Source: an uncultured Pseudomonadota bacterium
Lineage (GTDB): Bacteria; Myxococcota_A; UBA796; SXON01
Reading direction: 5' to 3'
Assembly (NCBI GenBank): GCA_903844155.1
Contig: CAIMSU010000156.1
Span: 59,994 to 123,993, forward strand
DNA: 64,000 nt
In this document: positions 31,427-39,316 of the stretch, in pieces
How positions within the stretch are numbered: position 1 is the first letter of the stretch
Layout: each line of letters starts with the position of its first letter
Program-made: the position numbers and the translations under genes
The notes under the pieces: generated by a model
Seen by the model: the letters and a program-made list of their open reading frames with translations, nothing else
Told to the model about the DNA's origin: nothing
Database searches by the model: none

Positions 31427-32537
31427 ATTGGACTCGATGGCGTCGGCCCCCGCCGGAGTCTTTCCCGGGGGTGACGCAGCGCCGGAGCAGGGGGAGCTTC
31501 GGATCGCGTGGGACAAGCGGCCGTATGCCGCGGTGCTCGCGCATGGCGCGCGCGACCCGGAGGTGGAGATCTGCGGCGTCCTGGTCGGGAGGGTGGCGAC
31601 GGACAGGCACGGGTGCTTCGTGCAAGTCACCCACGCCATCGAGGGGGTCGGCGCGGCGGAACAGGGGGCCCACGTGACCTTCACCCACGACACCTGGAAC
31701 CACATCAACGCCGAGATGGACCGCCTGCACTCCGGCCCCGAGGGACGACGGATCGTCGGGTGGTACCATACCCACCCGGACTTCGGCGTGTTCCTCTCGG
31801 ACATGGACCTCTTCATCCACCAGAACTTCTTTGCCCAGTCCTGGCAACTGGCCTATGTCTACGACCCACTATCGGGGAACGAGGGGCTTTTTCGGCTGGT
31901 GGACGGCAAGCTCTGCAGCGCGGACCGGTACTGGCTGGGGGGGCGGCAACGACGGATCGCCGCAGGAAAGGACGCGGCGCCCGCCTCGTCCCCCGCCGAC
32001 ACCAACGTTGCCCTGACCCGCGCGCTGACCGTACTCACCCAGTCGCTCACGGAGTCGCGCGAACGATCCTCGGCGAGCTGGCCGCCGCTGTCCTGGATCA
32101 TCGCCGGTATGGTCGGGCTGTTCGCCGTGCTCCAGCTGAGCGGCGGTCTTGGGCAGCGCGATCACAGCGACCCGGCTGCGATGCTGATCCTCGACAAGGA
32201 CCCCCGAAGCGGGGTGGGCCTCGGGGTTCGCGTCTACCCGGTCGCTGCGAGTGATGGCGAGCTGGTGCCGCTGTACAAGGACGCCAGGTCGGATCAATAC
32301 TATGGTGTGGTCCTTGAGCGCGCCGACAAGGCGGGCCTGCCGGATCTCAAGCAGGTGCTGGCGGCGGCCACACAACCCGACCCCAAGCCTTCCGCGAGCG
32401 ACGGCGCCAGCGGCTCCACCACACTTTCCCGGGCCTGGATCGCCCTCCCCATCATCGCCGCTGTGATCCTGGCGGTGTTTGCGACCGTGGCGGGCCTCGC
32501 CCGCCGCAAACGACGCGAAGGCCGCGGAGCACCATGA
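31419..32537 (+). CDS. JAMM/JAB (MPN) metallopeptidase with membrane anchors
   Basis: 372 residues. A complete JAMM motif is present in residues 50-130: Glu50 in VEICGVLVG, then HTHPDFGVFLSDMD, that is H117-x-H119-x7-S127-x2-D130. This zinc peptidase family removes ubiquitin-like proteins from targets or trims their precursors. After a linker come a membrane helix (about 223-245, SWIIAGMVGLFAVLQL), a periplasmic-side segment of about 90 residues and a second helix (about 340-362) with a basic end RRKRREG. So the peptidase is held at the inner membrane with the active domain in the cytoplasm. It overlaps the E1 tail by 8 bases. Confidence 0.93.
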   Translation: MDELDSMASAPAGVFPGGDAAPEQGELRIAWDKRPYAAVLAHGARDPEVEICGVLVGRVATDRHGCFVQVTHAIEGVGAAEQGAHVTFTHDTWNHINAEMDRLHSGPEGRRIVGWYHTHPDFGVFLSDMDLFIHQNFFAQSWQLAYVYDPLSGNEGLFRLVDGKLCSADRYWLGGRQRRIAAGKDAAPASSPADTNVALTRALTVLTQSLTESRERSSASWPPLSWIIAGMVGLFAVLQLSGGLGQRDHSDPAAMLILDKDPRSGVGLGVRVYPVAASDGELVPLYKDARSDQYYGVVLERADKAGLPDLKQVLAAATQPDPKPSASDGASGSTTLSRAWIALPIIAAVILAVFATVAGLARRKRREGRGAP

Positions 32538-33898
32538 GTCAGCCCCACGACCCCTCCCGGGCGACCATCCGTATCCTCCCTGAGGACCTCGCCGATGCCC
32601 GGGTGGACGCTGCTCTCGCCGCCGCCCAGTCGTTTGGCATGGCAACGGCCCGGCCACCTCCACTGCCAGACGCGAAGACCGGACTCTGGTACCGCCCGTG
32701 GTTCGCGGTCATGCTGGCCGGAGGGCTTGGCGCGTTCGTTGCCTGGCTGGCGTTCGAGCCCTTCTTCGATGACTTCGACACGGTGCGTGGCAACTTGACG
32801 GACGTCCAGAGGATGTCGGCGGACAATGCCGAGTATCTTCGCCTCACCGTCTCCGGGACCCCCGTCTGGGTCAGCCCCGATTCAGTGGCGGTGCACCTGG
32901 ACGGCGTCACCGGCGACAGCGCCGGGCTGACGGTCGGGCAGGTGGTGGAGGTGCGCGGCACAATGTTGCAGGATGAAACGGGTATTCTCGGGCTCGCCGT
33001 GGATGTGGACACGCGGGACGACAAGACATACGCCCCCCTCGATCTGCGCGCGCTCAAAGCCCGTGACGCGGGGGTAAACCTTGCGATTTTCCCCCTCGTC
33101 GCCGCGTTCGTTGGCCTGTTCGTCGGGGCGGCGGACGGGATAGTCTCGCGTGCCGCGCATCGGGCGCTGACGTGCGGGGCGGTCGGACTTGGCTCGGGGC
33201 TCATCGGAGGAGCGCTCATGGGGGTCATCGCGAACCTTTTCTTCGGGTTCGCGTCGGAGCTGATCCCGATGGTCGACAGTGGACCTCGGGACCACCTCTC
33301 CACCGCTGCCTTCCTGCTTCAGGTTCTGATTCGCGGGATTGCCTGGTCCATTGCCGGCGTGGCCATGGGACTCGGGCAGGGCATCGCGCTCCAGTCGAGG
33401 CGATTGCTGCTGAACGGGCTCATCGGTGGCCTGATCGGCGGCCTGGTCGGCGGCCTCCTTTTCGACCCGATTGACCTCGGACTTCGGGGGTCTCTCGCCG
33501 TGGCCTCCGAGGCCTGGCTGAGCCGGGGCGTCGGGTTCACGGTCATCGGACTCTCGGTCGGCTTTACCATCGGGATGGTGGAGATTCTGGCCCGCGAAGC
33601 GTGGGTGAAGCTGCTCACCGGCCCGCTGGCCGGGAAGGAATTCGTCCTCTACCGAAACCCCACCCGGATCGGGAGCTCGCCCAAGTCGGACGTCTACCTG
33701 TTCAAGGACGCCGATGTGGAGCCGGCGCATGCCCTGGTCCACGCCGTCGGCGAGGAGTGGGAGATCGAGGATGAGGGGAGTGCTTCGGGCACCTGGGTGG
33801 ACGGCAGGAGGGTCCGCCGACATCGCCTGCGCCCGGGCGACCAGATCCGGATTGGAAAGACCGTCTTCGCCTACCATACCAAGACCGAGCAGACGTGA
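32534..33898 (+). CDS. Multi-pass membrane protein with C-terminal FHA domain
   Basis: 454 residues. One helix near 57-75 (FAVMLAGGLGAFVAWLAF), an OB-like soluble domain (about 95-165), then five or more Gly-rich membrane helices (about 175-350; GLIGGLIGGLVGGLLF), and an FHA domain at about 365-450: YRNPTRIGSSPKSDVYLF, VEPAHALVHAVGEEWEIED, GTWVDGRRV and RPGDQIRIGKTVF. The FHA consensus GR-SS-H-NG is present in variant form (IGSS, AHA, GTWV). FHA domains bind phosphothreonine, so this protein could tie the ubiquitin-like pathway to a Thr kinase. Starts in an ATGA overlap with the JAB gene. No homologue name is given. Confidence 0.9.
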   Translation: MSQPHDPSRATIRILPEDLADARVDAALAAAQSFGMATARPPPLPDAKTGLWYRPWFAVMLAGGLGAFVAWLAFEPFFDDFDTVRGNLTDVQRMSADNAEYLRLTVSGTPVWVSPDSVAVHLDGVTGDSAGLTVGQVVEVRGTMLQDETGILGLAVDVDTRDDKTYAPLDLRALKARDAGVNLAIFPLVAAFVGLFVGAADGIVSRAAHRALTCGAVGLGSGLIGGALMGVIANLFFGFASELIPMVDSGPRDHLSTAAFLLQVLIRGIAWSIAGVAMGLGQGIALQSRRLLLNGLIGGLIGGLVGGLLFDPIDLGLRGSLAVASEAWLSRGVGFTVIGLSVGFTIGMVEILAREAWVKLLTGPLAGKEFVLYRNPTRIGSSPKSDVYLFKDADVEPAHALVHAVGEEWEIEDEGSASGTWVDGRRVRRHRLRPGDQIRIGKTVFAYHTKTEQT

Positions 33899-34524
33899 CG
33901 GTGAAGCTCGAAGAGGAGTCGGCCGGGCCCGGACTCGCGGGCGCCCTCTGCGCGATCTGCCAGACGCCGATTCGGGCGGGGGAGCGCACTGGGCCGTGCC
34001 CCGCATGCACATCGCCGTTCCACGTCGATTGCTGGGTCGAGAACGGCGGATGCGCGACCTACGGCTGCGAGCACATGCCTGAGTTGGTGAAGGAAAGCGC
34101 GCAGCCGACGCCTGTCTTTGCTGAGGCGACTGAGCGGCCCTGCCCAAGTTGCCGCAAGCCGATTCGAACAGCGGCCCGCAGGTGCAAGCATTGCGGCGTC
34201 ATCTTCGAATTGGCCGCCCAGCCAGTGGGGCCGGTCGGGCGATCCCAGACGCTATCGCGGAAACCGGCCCCGTCCCCGATGAGCGCTGACGCATCCGGCG
34301 CATCCGTCGAACGAGGGGGAGAGAAGGCGGCCCGCCTTGTGCTCATCCTCGGCTTCATCCCCTGCACGGCCCCGTTCGCGCTGCTGTTCGGCGGACTCTG
34401 GTATCTCTCGCAGCGCTCGGCGCGCAGCCGCCTCTCTCCCACCGGCGAGGCCGACGTCACGTTGGGCCTCGCGGTGAGCGCGGCCTTCACGGTCGTCGGG
34501 CTCGTCGTTCTGGCGCTGTCCTGA
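33895..34524 (+). CDS. RING-like zinc-finger membrane protein, candidate E3
   Basis: 209 residues from GTG 33895 (GTGA overlap with the FHA gene). Residues about 19-58 form a RING-like binuclear finger: CAIC, ten residues, CPAC, FHVDCW, then C and C (GCATYGC). The CxxC...CxxC...HxxCW order resembles prokaryotic RING proteins and eukaryotic RING/RINGv. A zinc ribbon follows (CPSCRKPIRTAARRCKHCG). Two membrane helices end the protein (LVLILGFIPCTAPFALLFGG; LGLAVSAAFTVVGLVVLAL). RING domains recruit charged E2s, so with the E2 gene nearby this is the likeliest E3, anchored to the membrane with its finger in the cytoplasm. Not all bacterial RINGs act as E3s. Confidence 0.85.
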   Translation: MTVKLEEESAGPGLAGALCAICQTPIRAGERTGPCPACTSPFHVDCWVENGGCATYGCEHMPELVKESAQPTPVFAEATERPCPSCRKPIRTAARRCKHCGVIFELAAQPVGPVGRSQTLSRKPAPSPMSADASGASVERGGEKAARLVLILGFIPCTAPFALLFGGLWYLSQRSARSRLSPTGEADVTLGLAVSAAFTVVGLVVLALS

Positions 34525-34847
34525 TGCCCGTGGAGAGCGCGACGGATCCGATCCGAATCACGGCGGAGGAAGCCTGGCAAGCGGTGCCCGCGAGTCCGCG
34601 GGCGCGGGTGGAGCCAAAGCGCCGTTCGGCCGGCCAATCCACCAGCCACCTGGCGTCGATCTCGGTCGTCGCTGGGGCGTTCGGCGTCCTGCTCCCGGGG
34701 TTGCTCCTTGGCCCCGTCGCGGTGGCGTGTGGGCTGCTGGCGCTTTGCAGCCCGGGGGAGGTCTCGCAGCCCGCGCAGCGAAACCGAGCCATCCTGGGTG
34801 TACTTCTGGGGTTTCTGGACTTCGTGGCCTGGGCACTGCTTGTCTGA
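34524..34847 (+). CDS. Small two-helix membrane protein of the Ubl cluster
   Basis: 107 residues. The ATG overlaps the previous stop (TGATG). A 45-residue polar N-terminus is followed by two hydrophobic segments (VVAGAFGVLLPGLLLGPVAV; ILGVLLGFLDFVAWALLV) joined by a polar loop, similar to the DUF4190-like modules at the ends of the B-box and RING-like proteins in this cluster. It may be such a module without its zinc finger. Function unknown. Confidence 0.75.
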   Translation: MPVESATDPIRITAEEAWQAVPASPRARVEPKRRSAGQSTSHLASISVVAGAFGVLLPGLLLGPVAVACGLLALCSPGEVSQPAQRNRAILGVLLGFLDFVAWALLV

Positions 34848-34972
34848 GGCCTCCTTGGCCCGGCGCCTCCCACCCGCAGCGCTCCGGTGCGGCCGCCGCC
34901 AGGCAGCCACACCGCGTCGTACCGGGAGCCTGGACCGTGCTCTTTCTCGGCCTTGCACCAGCAGGAACCCAC

Positions 34973-35758
34973 ATGAGCGTACGCCTCCGTCGATTGACTG
35001 CCGACGCCTTGCTTGTGCGGCGATGCTTCGCCGAGCATCCACACATCCGCGTGGTGGAGACGGAGGGCGATCCTCCGGAGCGCTACCGCGTCGAATACCG
35101 GCTCACAAGCTTGGTGATCCAGGCTGGCTCCGTCGTGGAGAAGGACAGGCAGCTCGTCGAGATCTTCCTGACCCTCGGCTACCCGCGTCAGGCACCCCAG
35201 TGTCGCATGCTGACCCCTGTGTTCCACCCCAACATCGCCCCGCACGCGGTGTGCGTCGGCGACCATTGGAGCGCGGGCGAGTCCCTGCCGGCTCTGATCG
35301 CGCGGATCGGCGAGATGATCACCTATCAAAGCTACAACCTGAAGAGTCCGCTCAACGGGCAGGCGGCACGCTGGGCGGCGGAGAACGTTGGGCGTCTCCC
35401 GGTGCAATCCGTGGACCTCTCCGTGGATCTCGCTGCGGCTCGCGCGTGGATCGCCTCCTCTGAGGCTGGCTCCCAGCACGGAGTGACGGCGCCATCGCCG
35501 GGCATCGACGTTGCATCCGAGGCGATGCGCCTGGGAAACGCGAGAGCGGCCATCGAGGTCCTCGACGGCGCGATCGCCGCTTCGCCCGCGGACGCTGAGG
35601 CCTGGAGGCTCCGGGCAGTGGCCCGTTCGATGCGTGGGGACCGCGAGGGCGCCGCCTACGACTTCGAGGCCGTGCTACGGCTGTGTCCCGACCATGAACG
35701 GGCCGAGTGGATGCATCGGTTCGTCCGCGACGTCCTTGGACGGGCGGCGCGCGCTTAG
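34973..35758 (+). CDS. E2 ubiquitin-conjugating-like enzyme fused to TPR-like tail
   Basis: I take ATG 34973 (GCAGGAA 7 bases upstream; 261 residues). Residues 1-155 are a UBC fold: YRVEYRLTSLVIQ beta strands, YPRQAPQCRMLTPVFHPNI with the Pro-x-x-x-Pro and HPN motifs (H85 P86 N87), catalytic Cys94 in PHAVCVGDHWS, and the closing SYNLKSPLN. HPN to Cys is one residue shorter than in most eukaryotic E2s. After a linker, residues 175-261 hold two TPR-like helix pairs (ASEAMRLGNARAAIEVLDGA; AWRLRAVARSMRGDREGAAY). This is the strongest evidence that the cluster performs true conjugation. A 125-base gap before it shows no clear promoter. Confidence 0.92.
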   Translation: MSVRLRRLTADALLVRRCFAEHPHIRVVETEGDPPERYRVEYRLTSLVIQAGSVVEKDRQLVEIFLTLGYPRQAPQCRMLTPVFHPNIAPHAVCVGDHWSAGESLPALIARIGEMITYQSYNLKSPLNGQAARWAAENVGRLPVQSVDLSVDLAAARAWIASSEAGSQHGVTAPSPGIDVASEAMRLGNARAAIEVLDGAIAASPADAEAWRLRAVARSMRGDREGAAYDFEAVLRLCPDHERAEWMHRFVRDVLGRAARA

Positions 35759-35857
35759 CCGGAGGGCCCGAGCGCCAGGGCTTTGCCTTCCGCCGGACGA
35801 CCAACCGTCCGTCCCCGTCCCCGCCTCCCGTCGACCGTCGCGCTCCCCGCCCGTTTC

Positions 35858-38800
35858 ATGATAGCCCCCGCCGCTTCCCCGGCCTCGCTCCTGCTGCCCT
35901 CCCGCTCGCTCTCGCCCCTCCGCTCGGTCCTCCGGACGCCGCATCGCCCCGCCGCCGGGCTGTCGCTCCTGTCGATCGTGCTCCTGAGCGGGCTCCCCGC
36001 GTGCATCGAGAGCCGGCCGCTTCCCTTTGTCGGCGACTGCGCGTCCTACCCCAGCGGCACCTATGAGTACGGCCAGATCGGCATCGGAACGTGTCTTTCT
36101 GCGCCAGCCGACATCATCCCCCTCGCGACCGACGGCCAGTTCGCGGTCGTGAACGCGAACGCCTGGGGCGACTATACAGGCGGCTCCGTCTCCGTCATCG
36201 ACCTCGCGAACGTGGACGAGTCGCTCGGCCGGCAGACGATGACGGCGATCGGCACCACCGCGGTGGACCTGCCGAGCCTCTCCGGCGCCGCAACGCTCGT
36301 GGACGACGGCCTCCTCGCGGTCACGAATCGTCTTTCCCCCGGCGCCCGCACGCGCGAGCAGACCGATGACCTGTACTTCGTCGACGTGACGGACCCCGCC
36401 GCGCCGGCGCTGGCGACCGGCGTCACCGACACAGGGTCGTCCATCGGCATTGGCTACGACCCCAACGCGATCGCCTTTGATCCGGCCACGAAGCTCGCCT
36501 ACGTGCTCGACCGCACGTCGCACCAGATCACGATCCTCGACACCTCGACACGCCCCGTCGCCATCGTGCCCCCTGGTGGCGACGCGACGATCGACGCGTA
36601 CACCTTTGAGGACGCCGACAACTCGGGGTCGCGGGCCTCTTTCGCGGAGCTGGTGACGGAAGATGCGACCTCGCTCTCGCCTACCGGTTGGGAGATGGGC
36701 TGGGACCCGGGCACGATCCGGGCATGGCGCCCGGCGATCGGCACCGCAGCGGGCCTCTCCCGCGAGACGGGCAACGCCGAGGGGCTCTGGACGGCGACCA
36801 CCGGCGCCCCGGACGTGCGCGCCAGCGACTTCGGGGCGCTCAACGACCCCTATTTCTACCTCGACCTCGACGGCAACCCGCACATCCTCTACATCGACGC
36901 CACGTCGGGCGGGATCACCGACATCGACGGCAACGTGTCGCAGCTCACGTCCTGGGCCGCAGGCTCCCCGTTGCTCGCCACGGAGGCCAGCGGCGCCGAG
37001 ACGGTCATCGGCGGCCCGTCGCTACTGGAGCAGAGCGGCCTCTGGTCTTTGTTCTACGACGCGGGCGACGGTGTCACGCAGTCGATTGCGCTGGCCACGT
37101 CGGTCGACGGCTCCCGCTACGATCGCGACGGCACCGTGGTCGCGATCGACGGAGCGTCGCTCACGGACCCGTTCGTGCTCTACGACTCGGCGGTCGGCCG
37201 TTACCACATGTGGTTCTCGGTCGATGACGGCGCGGACGGCGTCGGGGACGGCATCGGCGAGGCCTGGAGCGACGACCTGACGACGTGGACCGCGACCGCC
37301 AACCGGTTCACGCCCGTGACGGGCGCGCACAGCCCGGTCGTGACCTGGATCGACGGCGTCTTCCACATGCTCTACACCGTGCCCGGCGTGCATCCGTACG
37401 CCGGCGAGGCGACGAGCGTGGACGGGACCAACTGGACCGTGCTCGGCGCGGCGTTCCCCCTGCAGACCGTCGGCGGCGGCGACGCGCGCATGGCCATCCA
37501 GGGCACGACCGAAGGCACCTTTTCACTCACCGGGACGAACGGGTCCGTCTTCACGCTCGCGATCACGCCTGGGGTTGAGGTCGAGGATCCGGTCGACGGC
37601 TGGAAGCTCATCGCCACGGCCGGTCAGAGCGTCGATCCGGCCGATGCCGGCGACTACTCCGTCGGCGGTGTGCAGCTCGACAGTTGGGTTGGCGACGAGG
37701 CCTACGTCACGTTCTACGACGCGAACGGCGTTGGCAGCATCGGTCGGGCGGCGCTCGGCGCGGGCGACGAGCTCGTCGTGGAGTCCGCGCCCGTCCTCAC
37801 AGCACCTTCGGGCATCGACAGCCTCGCCAGCGCCGTCGTGTTCGACGACAACGGCACCCTGCGGATGTACGTCGGCGGCACGTCGAACGGCCTCACCAGC
37901 GTCTACACCGCAACCAGCGCGGACGCCGGCGCGACCTGGACCCTCGACACGGCCCCCGTGTTCGTCCCCAGCACGGACTGGGACAGCGTCGGCACCATCC
38001 CCGGCAGCGTCGACGTCGAGAGCAACGGCACGATCGACCTGTGGTATACCGGCACGGACGGCTCCAACCCGCGGGTCGGATTGGCGCAGAGCACCGACGG
38101 GACGTCCTTCACTCGGGTCGCCGGGCCGGACGCGCAGTGGATGCTGAACGCTGGCGCGCCGGGGGACTGGGACGATTCGGGCGTCAAGGACCCGATGGCC
38201 CAGGTCGACGACAACGGCACGATCCACCTGTGGTTCTCTGGATTCGACGGGAACCAGTGGCACCTTGGCTATGCCGAGGACGCCGACGGGCTCTCAGGCA
38301 CGGGCGCGTTCGCTGTCTCCACGGACATCAACGGTTCGCCGCGCGCGGTCATGGACCCGGCCGAGGGCAGCTTCGGCGCCAGCGACCTCGTCCGCCCCGT
38401 GACCGTCCCGACGACCGATGGCTGGACGCTCTGGTACACCGGCCTCGACAGCGGCGTTGGACGATCTGGAAAGGGGATCCTCCATGATCCCGACCGTGCC
38501 TGGCGCGCCCCGGCGCTCCCCACGCGCTCCGACACCTGGGGCTTTGTCGCGCAACCCGCCAACCCCGAGGGCGCCATCGACCTCGACGTGACCGTCGACG
38601 GCACCACGCTCGCTCCCGTGCGCGGCTGCGCGGCCCTCGCGCGCGACGACGACCGGGGGTTCCTCTACGTCACCTGCAAGCTGGAACCGTACATCTTCGT
38701 CGTCGACATCCGCGACGACACGGACACCGCCACGGGCGGCTCGTTCGTCGACCTCAACTACCTGCAGGTCGAGAGCGTGATCAGCGTGTCCACGTCCACA

Positions 38801-39316
38801 GGCGGGTCGGCTGGACCTCGCGCCGCGATCATCGACCCGGTGCGCAACTGGCTGTGGACGATCTCGAACACGCCGTCGAGCCTCATCGCGTTTGACCTCA
38901 ACGCGGTCGAGGACAACGCCGACATCGAGTACGTCTACGACGACATGGCCGCGATGTTGCCGCTCCCCCGTGGCAATTCGCGTGACGAGGGCGTGAACAC
39001 CGAAGCCGACGTCGGCCCCGGGCAGCTCGTCATGCACCCGGACGGGCACCACCTGTTCGTCACGAACTACAACGACAATTCCGTGAGCTGCTACGACCTC
39101 TCCGTCGGCGCGTTCGGAACGCTTGTCGGCGAGACGACGGACCTCGGCGAAAACCCCTATTCGATCGCCCTGAACGCGGATGGGACGCGCGGGCTCATCG
39201 GGAACTACTCCGGCGAGGTCGACGGCACCGCGACGAATGCGACCATCGTCGTCCTCGACACGGACCCGACCAGCCCCACGTTCCTGCAACCGCTCACCTG
39301 GCTGGTGAACAAGTGA
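35858..39316 (+). CDS. Very large beta-propeller lipoprotein
   Basis: 1152 residues from ATG 35858 (the track starts 25 codons earlier; neither start has a clear ribosome site). A long n-region leads to lipobox LSGLPAC (Cys49). The mature part appears to hold an N-terminal YVTN/YncE-like propeller, a central five-bladed GH43/GH32-like propeller region (FVLYDSAVGRYHMWFSVDDG, WSDDLTTWTA, LWYTGTDGSNPRVGLA, IHLWFSGFDG) and a C-terminal YncE-like propeller (LVMHPDGHHLFVTNYNDNS, YSIALNADGTRGLIGNYSG). Catalytic residues cannot be confirmed. It is cotranscribed with the next lipoprotein (GTGA overlap) and both are probably exposed at the cell surface. Confidence 0.85.
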   Translation: MIAPAASPASLLLPSRSLSPLRSVLRTPHRPAAGLSLLSIVLLSGLPACIESRPLPFVGDCASYPSGTYEYGQIGIGTCLSAPADIIPLATDGQFAVVNANAWGDYTGGSVSVIDLANVDESLGRQTMTAIGTTAVDLPSLSGAATLVDDGLLAVTNRLSPGARTREQTDDLYFVDVTDPAAPALATGVTDTGSSIGIGYDPNAIAFDPATKLAYVLDRTSHQITILDTSTRPVAIVPPGGDATIDAYTFEDADNSGSRASFAELVTEDATSLSPTGWEMGWDPGTIRAWRPAIGTAAGLSRETGNAEGLWTATTGAPDVRASDFGALNDPYFYLDLDGNPHILYIDATSGGITDIDGNVSQLTSWAAGSPLLATEASGAETVIGGPSLLEQSGLWSLFYDAGDGVTQSIALATSVDGSRYDRDGTVVAIDGASLTDPFVLYDSAVGRYHMWFSVDDGADGVGDGIGEAWSDDLTTWTATANRFTPVTGAHSPVVTWIDGVFHMLYTVPGVHPYAGEATSVDGTNWTVLGAAFPLQTVGGGDARMAIQGTTEGTFSLTGTNGSVFTLAITPGVEVEDPVDGWKLIATAGQSVDPADAGDYSVGGVQLDSWVGDEAYVTFYDANGVGSIGRAALGAGDELVVESAPVLTAPSGIDSLASAVVFDDNGTLRMYVGGTSNGLTSVYTATSADAGATWTLDTAPVFVPSTDWDSVGTIPGSVDVESNGTIDLWYTGTDGSNPRVGLAQSTDGTSFTRVAGPDAQWMLNAGAPGDWDDSGVKDPMAQVDDNGTIHLWFSGFDGNQWHLGYAEDADGLSGTGAFAVSTDINGSPRAVMDPAEGSFGASDLVRPVTVPTTDGWTLWYTGLDSGVGRSGKGILHDPDRAWRAPALPTRSDTWGFVAQPANPEGAIDLDVTVDGTTLAPVRGCAALARDDDRGFLYVTCKLEPYIFVVDIRDDTDTATGGSFVDLNYLQVESVISVSTSTGGSAGPRAAIIDPVRNWLWTISNTPSSLIAFDLNAVEDNADIEYVYDDMAAMLPLPRGNSRDEGVNTEADVGPGQLVMHPDGHHLFVTNYNDNSVSCYDLSVGAFGTLVGETTDLGENPYSIALNADGTRGLIGNYSGEVDGTATNATIVVLDTDPTSPTFLQPLTWLVNK

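Noticed and set aside
29127-35758. Reading the Ubl locus as a type II CBASS or molybdopterin/thiamin operon
   Set aside because: No cyclic-nucleotide synthase (CD-NTase), no effector and no MoaD/ThiS-type sulfur-carrier partners are present; a separate E2 with RING-like and Ubl genes fits conjugation better.
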